In this document: positions 8,334-17,000 of the stretch, in pieces
Numbering within the stretch: position 1 is the stretch's first letter
Layout of the letters: each line of letters opens with the position of its first letter
Source of the DNA: an uncultured Lachnospiraceae bacterium
GTDB lineage: Bacteria; Bacillota; Clostridia; Lachnospirales; Lachnospiraceae
DNA: 38,955 nt
NCBI GenBank assembly: GCA_910578475.1
Contig: CAJTRK010000032.1
Location: forward strand, 1 to 38,955
Reading direction: 5' to 3'
The notes under the pieces: generated by a model
Told to the model about the DNA's origin: nothing
Databases searched by the model: none
What the model saw: the letters and a program-made list of their open reading frames with translations, nothing else
Position numbers and translations under genes: made by a program

Positions 8334-9110
8334 ATGGAAACGAGACTGAATAAATATCTTGCCCAGTGCGGCGTCTGTTCCAGAAGGGATGCGGATAAGC
8401 TGATAGAGCGGCAGGCCGTTACCGTCAACGGAAAGACTGCGCTGCCCGGCATGAAAGTGACGGAGACGGATGATATCCGGGTAAACGGCAGGCGCATGGA
8501 AAGCCCCGAAAAAAAAGTGATTCTGGCCTATTATAAGCCGGTCGGCGTAACCTGTACGGCCCGGGATGAACATGCGGATATGACGCTGCGGGATGTCCTG
8601 CAATATCCTGTCAGACTGACTTATGCGGGCAGGCTGGATAAGGAGTCGGAAGGCCTGCTTATTATGACCAACGACGGCGGATTAATCGACGCCATGATGC
8701 GGGGCGCCAACCGGCATGAAAAAGAGTATCTTGTCAAAGTAAATAAGAACTTAACGGAAACGGCGGTTCAGAAGATGCGGGATGGCATTTACCTGAAAGA
8801 ACTGGATTTGACGACAAGGCCCTGTAAGATAACGCTGCTTGGGAACAATACCATGCGCATGATACTGACACAGGGAATCAACAGACAGATTCGCAGAATG
8901 TGTGATAAAACCGGTTATAGAGTCGTAAAACTGAAAAGAACGCGTGTTATGAATATAGAACTTGCAGACCTTAAGCCGGGCGAATACCGGGAACTGACGG
9001 AGGCGGAACAAAAAGAGCTGTACGCGTTGTGTTTTCCAAAGGCGGATTCCGGGAAAACGGCGGCATCAAACCTGGCGGAAACGGAGGAAATCGTTATCCA
9101 TGCAGAATAA
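8334..9110 (+). CDS. rluF: RluF-type 23S rRNA pseudouridine synthase
   Basis: A 258-residue pseudouridine synthase of the RsuA/RluB/RluF group. An S4 RNA-binding domain is at residues 2-48 (RLNKYLAQCGVCSRRDADKL). The catalytic domain has Asp102 in GRLDKESEGL. The motif TQGINRQIRRM and the following RVVKLKRTRVMNIEL closely match RluF, which isomerises a uridine in helix 74 of 23S rRNA, rather than RluB or RsuA. A GGAG site lies 6 bases before the ATG. The gene follows the SGNH gene by 27 bases. Its last 11 bases overlap the start of the DNA ligase gene, so the two are translationally linked. RluB-like specificity remains possible. Confidence 0.85.
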   Translation: METRLNKYLAQCGVCSRRDADKLIERQAVTVNGKTALPGMKVTETDDIRVNGRRMESPEKKVILAYYKPVGVTCTARDEHADMTLRDVLQYPVRLTYAGRLDKESEGLLIMTNDGGLIDAMMRGANRHEKEYLVKVNKNLTETAVQKMRDGIYLKELDLTTRPCKITLLGNNTMRMILTQGINRQIRRMCDKTGYRVVKLKRTRVMNIELADLKPGEYRELTEAEQKELYALCFPKADSGKTAASNLAETEEIVIHAE

Positions 9111-11058
9111 AAATATGAATCGTATGAAAGAACTGGTTATGCGCCTGAATCAGGCGTCCGAAGCGTATTATGCGGAAGACTCCGAAATCATGAGCAATTA
9201 TGAGTATGACCGTCTTTATGACGAACTGACGGAGCTGGAAAAGGAAACGGGTGTTATATTATCTAACAGCCCGACAGTACGGGTCGGCTATGAGGCGGTC
9301 GATGACCTTCCGAAAGAACGGCACGAAAAGCCCATGCTGTCTCTTGGAAAAACGAAGAGCAGGGAGGAGCTGCGGGACTGGCTGAATGAAAAAGACGCTC
9401 TTCTGTCATGGAAGCTGGACGGATTGACCATTGTGCTGACCTTTTTTGCAGGAAAACTTGCAAAGGCGGTGACAAGAGGCAATGGGGAAGTCGGCGAAGT
9501 CATCACGAACAATGCGAAAGTGTTTAAAAATATTCCGCTGTCCATTCCTTTTCAGGGGGAACTGGTGCTGCGGGGAGAAGCGGTCATCACTTATTCCGAT
9601 TTCGAACGAATCAACGAACAGATAGAAGATGTGGAAAGCCGGTATAAGAATCCGCGGAATTTGTGCAGCGGTTCGGTACGCCAGTTAAATAACAGGGTGA
9701 CGGCCGACAGAAGCGTTATGTTCTATGCTTTCAGCCTGGTGAAGGCGGAAGGCGCGGATTTTGGAAATTCCAGGGAGCGGCAGTTCCTTTTTTTGACGGA
9801 ACAGGGTTTTGATGTGGTGGAGTATCGAAAGGTGAATCCGGATACGATTCTCGAAGCAATCGAATATTTTGAGAAGAAAGTGGAAGGGTTTGATATTCCT
9901 TCCGACGGGCTGGTGCTCACCTATGAAGACATCGCATACGGGGCCTCCCTCGGGACGACGGCGAAATTTCCCAGAGATTCCATCGCTTTCAAATGGGCGG
10001 ATGAACTGAAAGAAACCGTATTACGGGAAATCGAGTGGAGCCCGAGCCGTACCGGCCTTATCAATCCGATTGCCGTTTTTGAACCGGTAGAACTGGAAGG
10101 AACGACGGTCAGCCGTGCCTCCGTTCACAATATCAGCATTTTACGCGGTCTGAAACTGGGAATCGGCGACCATATTACGGTTTATAAGGCCAATATGATT
10201 ATTCCCCAGATTGCGGAAAATCTGACCGGAAGCGATTCCGTTCAAATTCCCGAAAAATGTCCGGTATGCGGACAGGCGACGGAAATCCGTCAGGTGAATG
10301 AAGTGCAGTCGTTATATTGTACCAATCCGCTGTGCGACGCGAAGAAACTCAAGTCCTTTGCGCTTTTTGTCAGCCGGGACGCTATGAATATCGACGGCTT
10401 TTCGGAAGCGACGCTGGAGAAATTTATCGGAAAGGGCTTCCTCCATGAATATGCGGATATTTTTAAATTGAGCCGTTACGAAGAAGAGATTACGCAGATG
10501 GAAGGGTTCGGTGAAAAATCCTGCCGGAACCTTCTCGGCAGCATTGAAGAAGCCAGAAAGACCACGCTGCCGCGCGTTATATACGGTCTCGGCATTACGG
10601 GTATCGGACTTGCCAATGCCAAAATGATATGCAGATATTACCGCTATGATTTAAACGCGATGAAAGCGGCTCAGACGGAAGAACTGAGCGAAATAGACGG
10701 TGTCGGGGAAGTGCTGGCCGGCGCCTTTTCCGAATATTTTGCGGATGAGAAGCATGTGCGGCAGCTTGAAAATCTGCTTCGGGAAATTGAGATTGTCGTT
10801 GAGAAAGTAGACGAGGAGACACAGACGCTCACAGGGCTTAGCTTTGTCATTACCGGCAGTCTGAATCATTACGCGAACCGGAATGAACTGAAGGAGCTTA
10901 TCGAGCAGAAAGGCGGAAAAGTAGCCGGAAGCGTGAGCGCAAAGACGACAGGACTGATTAACAATGATGTGACGTCAAATTCTTCCAAGAACAAGAAGGC
11001 GAAAGAACTTGGCGTCAGGATTCTGTCGGAGGAGGAGTTCATGGAGGAATATCTGTGA
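9100..11058 (+). CDS. ligA: NAD-dependent DNA ligase
   Basis: A 652-residue LigA, the essential enzyme that seals nicks with NAD. Domains in order: Ia; the adenylation domain with nucleophile Lys105 in SWKLDGLT; the OB fold around GDHITVYKANMIIPQI; a four-Cys zinc finger (CPVCGQ, then CTNPLCDAKK); helix-hairpin-helix repeats; and a C-terminal BRCT domain (about 575-652, LTGLSFVITGSL). The motif after the lysine is KLDGLT rather than the more common KxDGxA. The length is near the usual 670. The gene starts inside rluF (11-base overlap) with GGAGG 12 bases upstream; an in-frame ATG at 9115 is also possible. It ends only 4 bases from the stop of the convergent transporter gene, with no terminator between. 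Confidence 0.95.
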   Translation: MQNKNMNRMKELVMRLNQASEAYYAEDSEIMSNYEYDRLYDELTELEKETGVILSNSPTVRVGYEAVDDLPKERHEKPMLSLGKTKSREELRDWLNEKDALLSWKLDGLTIVLTFFAGKLAKAVTRGNGEVGEVITNNAKVFKNIPLSIPFQGELVLRGEAVITYSDFERINEQIEDVESRYKNPRNLCSGSVRQLNNRVTADRSVMFYAFSLVKAEGADFGNSRERQFLFLTEQGFDVVEYRKVNPDTILEAIEYFEKKVEGFDIPSDGLVLTYEDIAYGASLGTTAKFPRDSIAFKWADELKETVLREIEWSPSRTGLINPIAVFEPVELEGTTVSRASVHNISILRGLKLGIGDHITVYKANMIIPQIAENLTGSDSVQIPEKCPVCGQATEIRQVNEVQSLYCTNPLCDAKKLKSFALFVSRDAMNIDGFSEATLEKFIGKGFLHEYADIFKLSRYEEEITQMEGFGEKSCRNLLGSIEEARKTTLPRVIYGLGITGIGLANAKMICRYYRYDLNAMKAAQTEELSEIDGVGEVLAGAFSEYFADEKHVRQLENLLREIEIVVEKVDEETQTLTGLSFVITGSLNHYANRNELKELIEQKGGKVAGSVSAKTTGLINNDVTSNSSKNKKAKELGVRILSEEEFMEEYL

Positions 11059-11062
11059 TTTC

Positions 11063-12331
11063 TCAATCATCCACATCGAAGCTTTCCAGCATACTGTTTT
11101 TCTTTTCCGGTCTGGAATCTCCGTGTCTGACCATCAGCATTGTAAAAAAGGCCATAACGGAAAAGAAAACGGAATACGGGAAAAGCGTCCGGTAAGAAAT
11201 ATGTTCCAGCAGATATCCGGACAGAATCGGCGTGACCACCTGGGCTGCCATCGAAAACGTATAGTAGTATCCGGTATATTTTCCGACATCTCCCGAAGAG
11301 GCGATTTCCACGACCATTGGGAAGGAGTTGACATTAATCGCCGCCCATGCGAAGCCGATGATACCGAAGAAGAGATTCATCGACACATGATAATTGTTGT
11401 AAAAAGCGGCGCACAGATAGCAGAAGGCCAGCATTGCGACGCCGATGAGGATGGTTTTTTTACGGCCGATGCGGCTGGAGAGTGCGCCGATTGGAATATA
11501 GCTGATAATGGCGGCCACCGTTGCGACCATCAGACAGTTTGCGTAACCGCCGTTTTCCATGCCCCAGACATGCGTTGCATAACGGGAAAATGCGGTGGTG
11601 ACAGCGTTGTAAGCGATATACCACAGCGCGATGGAGGACAGCATAAAAATCAGGCTTCGCTTTACATCCGGTAAAAGTGCGGAGCCTTTTTCTGTTTCGG
11701 AAGCGGCAGTCTCTGTTTCCGTCATCATTTCCTGCGGGATGTTCTTTTCCTTTACCGTCAAAAAGAGAACGGCGACACAAATGACCATCAACAGGGCGAT
11801 GGAAAGGAAAAGCGGGAAATAATTCGGTGTGGTTCCCTTTCCAACCAATACTTGTATCATTATCAGCGAATAAACACCGCCCACCGCGCCCATCAGATTA
11901 ATGACCGCGTTGCCCTTGCTCCGCAGCGGTTTTGGCGTCAAATCGGGCATTAAAGCGACCGAAGGGGAGCGGTAAAGACCCATTGACAGTAGTGTCAGAA
12001 ACAGAATGACGATGAATAACGTCAGATTTCTGCCGCGGTCCGCCGCCGGCAGTATCAGGAGAAATATAGCGGAAAGAACCGTTCCGGCGATAATAAAAGG
12101 CATCCGTTTTCCGATTCTGGTGTCCGTTCTGTCGGAAAGCAGACCAAAGAGGGGAAGAAGGAACAACGCCAGAATATTGTCCGCCGCCATGATGACGCCG
12201 GTGACGGTCTCGCCAAGTTCAAAGGAATTTTTCAAAATCAGCGGGATGATATTGTCATACATCTGCCAGAAGGCGGAGATGGACAAAAAGGCGAGGCCAA
12301 TCAGAATCGTTCGTTTATAATTTAGTTTCAT
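11063..12331 (-). CDS. MFS transporter, sugar:cation symporter-like
   Basis: A 422-residue integral membrane protein with about twelve hydrophobic segments. The loop after the second segment, LLSDRTDTRIGKRMPFIIAG, is an MFS motif A of the form seen in GPH/SLC45-type sugar symporters. A long charged cytoplasmic loop (residues about 200-220) divides the halves. The substrate is unknown; sugars or glycosides are the best guess. I prefer the ATG at 12331, with AGGGG just upstream, over the ATG at 12343, which would add four residues and has no ribosome-binding site. It lies downstream of metA on the same strand, across four 19-bp repeats. No clear promoter of its own is seen, so it may be read through from metA. 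Confidence 0.82.
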   Translation of the reverse strand: MKLNYKRTILIGLAFLSISAFWQMYDNIIPLILKNSFELGETVTGVIMAADNILALFLLPLFGLLSDRTDTRIGKRMPFIIAGTVLSAIFLLILPAADRGRNLTLFIVILFLTLLSMGLYRSPSVALMPDLTPKPLRSKGNAVINLMGAVGGVYSLIMIQVLVGKGTTPNYFPLFLSIALLMVICVAVLFLTVKEKNIPQEMMTETETAASETEKGSALLPDVKRSLIFMLSSIALWYIAYNAVTTAFSRYATHVWGMENGGYANCLMVATVAAIISYIPIGALSSRIGRKKTILIGVAMLAFCYLCAAFYNNYHVSMNLFFGIIGFAWAAINVNSFPMVVEIASSGDVGKYTGYYYTFSMAAQVVTPILSGYLLEHISYRTLFPYSVFFSVMAFFTMLMVRHGDSRPEKKNSMLESFDVDD

Positions 12332-12391
12332 AGTTCCCCTCATTCTGCCGCATACGCGGATAATTCTGTCTGTATGCCGGTCGTTATGTTA

Positions 12392-12467
12392 TCATACAAT
12401 CGCTGTCACATCATGCAATCGTTTTTTCATCATGCAATCGCCGCCACGTCATTCAATTTCTTTCACA
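12392..12467 (-). repeat. Four tandem 19-bp repeats at the metA 3' end
   Basis: Units lie at 12392-12410, 12411-12429, 12430-12448 and 12449-12467. On the minus strand each ends in ATTGnATGA; the consensus is about YGTGRMRGCGATTGYATGA. The unit at 12449-12467 forms the final codons and stop of metA. The other three fill most of the gap before the transporter gene. The core CGATTGYATGA is identical or nearly so in three units and the sides vary. This is either slippage-born or a row of protein or RNA sites. Confidence 0.85.
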
Positions 12468-13366
12468 TCATACGGCGTCGTCTGATATACATAATAGTTC
12501 AACCAGTTAGAGTATAAAAGCTGTCCGGTGGAACGCCAGTTGACGATGGGAGCCTGAGAAGGGTCATTGTTCGGGAAATAATTGACCGGGATTTTCGGAT
12601 TCAGGCCTTTTTCCAAATCACGGTAATATTCTTTGGAAAGGGTATCTTTATCGTACTCCGGGTGACAACTGACGAAAAAGTGACGGCTGTCGGTCGTTTT
12701 GACAATTGTGACGCCTGCTTCATCGGAAACCGCCATCAATTCCAATTCCGGAACGGAGGCAATTTTGGAGGCTTCAATTCCCATAGCGCGGGACTGCGGC
12801 GCATAGAAAATATCATCGAAGCCGCGGAACAGCGGCGATGTCTTTTTCAATACTTTATGGGCATAAACGCCGGAGAGTTTTTCCGGATAATCGGTCCGTT
12901 CCAGACCATAGAAATAATAAAGACCCGCGTAAGCGCCCCAACACAGATGAAGCGTACAGTGTACATGCGTTTTACCCCATTCCATGATGGTGCAGAGTTC
13001 CTTCCAGTAGGTAACGTCTTCAAATTTCACATAATCAAGCGGCGCGCCGGTAATAATCATGCCGTCGAACTTTCGCTCCTTTACCTGGTCGAAAGTTGTA
13101 TAAAAGGATTCCAGGTGGTTGGAATCGGTATGCTGCGGCGTGTAGCTTGCGGTCTGCAAAAATTCCACGGTTACCTGAAGGGGGGAATTGGAGAGCTTGC
13201 GAAGAAGCTGTGTTTCCGTGATGACTTTGGTCGGCATCAGGTTCAGGATAAGGACGTTTAATGGCCGGATATCCTGATGCAGCGCACGGTATTCGGTCAT
13301 GACGAAAATATTTTCTCCCTCTAAAGTTGCTCTTGCAGGAAGTGAATCTTTAATTTTAATAGGCAT
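12449..13366 (-). CDS. metA: Homoserine O-acyltransferase MetA
   Basis: A 305-residue MetA, which activates the hydroxyl of homoserine with acetyl- or succinyl-CoA in methionine synthesis. The catalytic residues fall at the standard numbers: Cys142 (HLCWGA), His235 and Glu237 (SCHPEYD). The ending NWLNYYVYQTTPYD is typical. Position 111, known to decide the acyl donor (Glu for acetyl, Gly for succinyl), is Asp here (codon at 13034-13036), so the donor is not settled by that rule. The start at 13366 has GGAG 7 bases upstream; the ATG at 13372 is too close to it. The gap to the divergent gene is about 145 bases and shows no SAM riboswitch or T-box. The last codons are part of the 19-bp repeat array. 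Confidence 0.93.
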   Translation of the reverse strand: MPIKIKDSLPARATLEGENIFVMTEYRALHQDIRPLNVLILNLMPTKVITETQLLRKLSNSPLQVTVEFLQTASYTPQHTDSNHLESFYTTFDQVKERKFDGMIITGAPLDYVKFEDVTYWKELCTIMEWGKTHVHCTLHLCWGAYAGLYYFYGLERTDYPEKLSGVYAHKVLKKTSPLFRGFDDIFYAPQSRAMGIEASKIASVPELELMAVSDEAGVTIVKTTDSRHFFVSCHPEYDKDTLSKEYYRDLEKGLNPKIPVNYFPNNDPSQAPIVNWRSTGQLLYSNWLNYYVYQTTPYDVKEIE

Positions 13367-13434
13367 GGTCATTCTCCGTTCTGTATTGTAATCACTATTA
13401 CTTACGATAACATAAATGAAAACGTTCTGCAACC

Positions 13435-13463
13435 TTGCATAAACAGGAAAAAGGAGATATAAT
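13435..13463 (+). promoter_or_regulatory. Promoter for the 13512 gene
   Basis: TTGCAT (13435-13440), exactly 17 bases, TATAAT (13458-13463). The predicted start is near 13470, about 40 bases before the ATG. It lies in the divergent gap with metA. Confidence 0.75.
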
Positions 13464-13511
13464 AGACCATATATAATTTCAGACAGAAACTTACGAATGA
13501 GGTATTGAGGG

Positions 13512-13802
13512 ATGGAGACAGCATATCAAAAAGTTAAAGTACACAATGAACTGGAATGGTGTCAGGTAACCGATTTGGGTATGAAAGAACGGATTGAAAA
13601 GCTTTTGTTGAAGAACAGAGTATCTTATTATGTAAAGTGGGAAAAAGCCGGCTTCTTTTCCAGAGACAAATTCGGGACCTGTATATTCTGTGTTAATCAA
13701 CTGCAGAAAGAGGCGGCGGACGAAGCGATTCGGCTGCTCGTGGAAGAAGATAAGGGGAAAATCAAGTTTATCAACCGTAAATTAAATAACACGTTTTATT
13801 AA
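13512..13802 (+). CDS. Conserved small protein of unknown function
   Basis: A 96-residue soluble protein without signal peptide or membrane span. The pattern of alternating hydrophobic strands and helices (VKVHNELEWCQVTDLGMKER, then KNRVSYYVKWEKAG, then a helix with EAADEAIRLLVEE) suggests a small ferredoxin-like alpha/beta fold, but I cannot name the family. It has two Cys (CIFCVNQL) spaced CxxC. It is driven by a strong TTGCAT-17-TATAAT promoter. It is followed after 33 bases by a 57-residue DUF6472-type protein, and the two end at one terminator, so they form a bicistronic unit. A GAGG site lies about 9-10 bases before the ATG. Confidence 0.75.
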   Translation: METAYQKVKVHNELEWCQVTDLGMKERIEKLLLKNRVSYYVKWEKAGFFSRDKFGTCIFCVNQLQKEAADEAIRLLVEEDKGKIKFINRKLNNTFY

Positions 13803-13835
13803 ATGGTTTACGGACGGAACAGGAATGGGTGAAAT

Positions 13836-14009
13836 ATGAGCCAATGTGATACATGCAGCAATTATGTTTACGATGAAGATTACGAGTGTTATGTATGTAT
13901 GGTAGATTTGGACGAAGACGATATGGGCCGCTTTTTAAGCGGCGGAAATTTCGAGTGTTCCTTTTACCGGCAGGATGATGAATACAAAATTGTAAGAAAG
14001 CAGATGTGA
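13836..14009 (+). CDS. Small Cys-rich acidic protein, DUF6472-like
   Basis: A 57-residue protein starting MSQCDTCSNYVYDEDYECYV. It has five cysteines in a CxxC, CxxC, then single-Cys arrangement, strongly acidic loops (VDLDEDDMGRFL) and the ending DDEYKIVRKQM. The pattern of a CDxC start, a Tyr-Asp-Glu stretch, an LDEDxM segment and a C-terminal 'EYKIVRKQM' is what I remember of DUF6472, a family of short proteins in Lachnospiraceae. Four or five Cys could bind one metal ion. The function is unknown. It is in the same unit as the 96-residue gene. Its last three codons are the left arm of the terminator hairpin. Confidence 0.8.
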   Translation: MSQCDTCSNYVYDEDYECYVCMVDLDEDDMGRFLSGGNFECSFYRQDDEYKIVRKQM

Positions 14010-14044
14010 TGTGGAAGAAATTCCGCAGTCACATCTGCTTTTTT
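14000..14044 (+). terminator. Rho-independent terminator overlapping a stop codon
   Basis: Perfect 10-base arms GCAGATGTGA (14000-14009) and TCACATCTGC (14029-14038). The stem continues inward through TGTGGAA/TTCCGCA (one G-U) to a GAAA loop, with one bulged G. Six T residues follow. The left arm is the last three codons of the 57-residue gene. Confidence 0.9.
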
Positions 14045-14054
14045 ATGGTGGATA

Positions 14055-17000
14055 TCAATCCATTTGTTTTTTCAGATTCTTCTGTGCCGTAGAAAGCATC
14101 AGCTTGATGCGGTTCAGCTGATTGACCTCGCTTGCGCCGGGGTCATAGTCGATGGCAACGATATTGGAAAGCGGATAACGTTTCCGCAGCTCCTTGATAA
14201 CGCCTTTGCCGACGACGTGGTTGGGCAGACAGCCAAAAGGCTGCGTGCAGACGATATTGTTGACGCCGCCGTGAATCAGCTCGACCATTTCACCGGTCAG
14301 AAACCATCCTTCGCCCGTCTGATTGCCGATGTTGACAATCGGTTCCGCGTATTCCGCAAGCCGGTAAATGCTTGTCGGCGGCTCAAAATGCCGGCTCTCT
14401 GCCAGTGCTTTGGCTGCGCAGGAACGCAGTTTTTCCACGGCCCAGATACCGAATCTGGAAATCACCGCGGCTTTTTTGGATGTACCGAGATGCTTCGCTT
14501 TATATATCTGATTATAGAAGCAGTAGAGGATAAAGTCGATTAAATCGGGAACGACTGCCTCTGCGCCTTCCGCTTCAAGAAGCTCTACCAGATGATTATT
14601 CGCCGCCGGAGCAAACTTGACGAGAATTTCACCGACAATGCCGACGCGGGGTTTTTTCACGTCTGTAATCGGGATGGTGTCAAAATCCTGAACCATTTCA
14701 CGGCATATTTTACGGAACGTAAAGTAATTCATGTGCTTTGCGGAAACGAAAGCCTGGCATTTTGCGAGCCATTTCTGATGAACGGCATTTACGGAACCCG
14801 GTGTCTGCTCATAGGGACGCATACGGTAAACGCAGCGCATGAAAATATCTCCGAATACGGCGCCGTAAGCAAGGCGGAGGAACAAGTCCGCATTCAGATG
14901 AAAGCCCGGATTGCTTTCGATGCCGGCAAGGTTTAAAGAAATAACAGGTATTTGCTGCATGCCGGCTTTCGCAAGAGCCCTTCTGATAAAGCCGACATAG
15001 TTGGTGGCACGGCATCCGCCTCCGGTCTGAGACATGATGATTGCGACTTTATTCAGGTCATATTTGCCCGATAACAGGGCATCCATAATCTGACCGACCA
15101 CAATCAGAGAAGGATAACAGGCGTCATTGTTTACATATTTTAAGCCTACGTCCACGGCATGCCGGTTGTCGTTGCCCAACACTTCGAAATTGTAGCCGCA
15201 GGCGTTAAAAGCGGACTGCAGTATTTCGAAATGAATCGGGGACATCTGCGGACAGAGAATGGTGTAGTTTTTGCGCATTTCTTCCGTAAACACAGTTTTC
15301 TGAATGGCGCTGGACCGGATAGTGCGTTGTTTGTGCTTCTGTTCCCGGACTTTAATCGCGGAAATCAGGGAGCGGATTCGGATTCTGGCGGCGCCCAGAT
15401 TGTTTACTTCGTCGATTTTCAGGCAAGTATAAATTTTATCGGAATCGGACAAAATATCATTGACCTGGTCCGTTGTTACAGCATCCAGTCCACAGCCGAA
15501 AGAGTTCAGCTGAATCAGGTCCAGGTCGTCCCTCGTTTTAACAAAACTTGCGGCAGCATACAGCCGGGAATGGTACATCCACTGGTCGGAAACGATGAGC
15601 GGCCGCTCCGGCGCTGCAAGGTGGGAGACGGAATCTTCCGTCAGCACGGCAAAATCGTAGGAATTGATGAGTTCCGGGATACCGTGGTTGATTTCAGGGT
15701 CAATATGATAGGGTCTCCCGGCAAGGACGATGCCGCGTTTGTTGTTTTTCTCCATGTAACGGAGCACTTCTTCGCCTTTGGCGCGCATGTCTTCCCGTAC
15801 CGCGTCCAGTTCATTCCAGGCGGCCTCACACGCATCCATAACAGATGTTATTGGAAGCTCGTTAAACTCTTTGGTGAGCGCTTCCGTAACGGTTTTTAAA
15901 TCCCGGAAGGACATGAACGGGTTGCGGAAAACGACTTCTCCGCGGCCGATTTCTTCTACGTTGTTCTTGATGTTTTCCGAGTAGGAAGTGACAATGGGGC
16001 AGTTATAGTGGTCATTCGCATCCGGGAACTCGTTTCGTTCGTAGAAAAGAGCGGGATAGAAGATGAAGTCAACGCCCTGCCTGATGAGCCATGTCACATG
16101 TCCGTGCGCCAGTTTTGCGGGATAACATTCCGATTCACTGGGAATCGATTCAATACCGAGCTCGTAAATTTTGCGGTTGGAGCTTGGAGAAAGAATAACG
16201 CGATATCCGAGCGCGGTAAAAAAGGTGAACCAGAACGGATAGTTTTCATACATATTCAGGACTCTCGGAATGCCTACCGTTCCCCTTTTGGCTTCGTTCA
16301 CAGGGAGCGGTTCATAGGAAAAGAGTCTTTTTAATTTGTAATCGAACAGATTCGGAATGCCGTTTTCATTTTTGGATTTTCCGAGACCTCTTTCACAGCG
16401 GTTGCCGGAAATATACTGCCGGCCGCCGGTAAATTTATTGATGGTAAGGCGGCAGTTGTTCGTACATCCTTTGCATTTTGCCATGCTCGTCTCAAACTGC
16501 AGGGTATTGATTTTATGGATGGAAAGCATCGTCGTCCGGTAACCGTCCCGGTAATTTTCCCTTGCAATCAGCGCGGCGCCGAATGCGCCCATGATACCCG
16601 CGATATCCGGACGGATGGCTTCACAGCCGGCAATTTTCTCGAAACTGCGCAGTACGGCGTCGTTGTAAAAAGTGCCGCCCTGAACGACGATATTTTTACC
16701 GAGTTCCGCAGCATCGGAAACTTTGATAACTTTAAAAAGCGCGTTTTTGATGACGGAATAGGCAAGTCCGGCGGAAATGTCGGAAACTTCGGCCCCCTCC
16801 TTCTGCGCCTGCTTGACTTTGGAGTTCATAAAAACGGTACAGCGGGTTCCCAGGTCGATTGGGTGCGCGGCGAACAGTGCGGCGTCCGCAAAATCCTGCA
16901 CACTGTAATTCAAAGATTTGGCGAACGTTTCGATAAAGGAGCCGCATCCGGAAGAGCAGGCTTCATTAAGCTGTACGCTGTCAACGGTCTGGTTTTTGAT

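Noticed and set aside
11009..11674. 221-codon open frame on the plus strand opposite the MFS transporter
   Set aside because: It starts inside ligA, has no ribosome-binding site, and its protein is compositionally odd (Cys-, His- and Asp-rich). The opposite strand encodes a well-formed transporter.
12332..12467. CRISPR array at the 19-bp repeats
   Set aside because: The units are directly adjacent without spacers, and no cas gene is in the window.
13367..13511. SAM riboswitch or T-box in the metA leader
   Set aside because: The gap to the divergent gene is too short and shows no conserved core or terminator on the minus strand.
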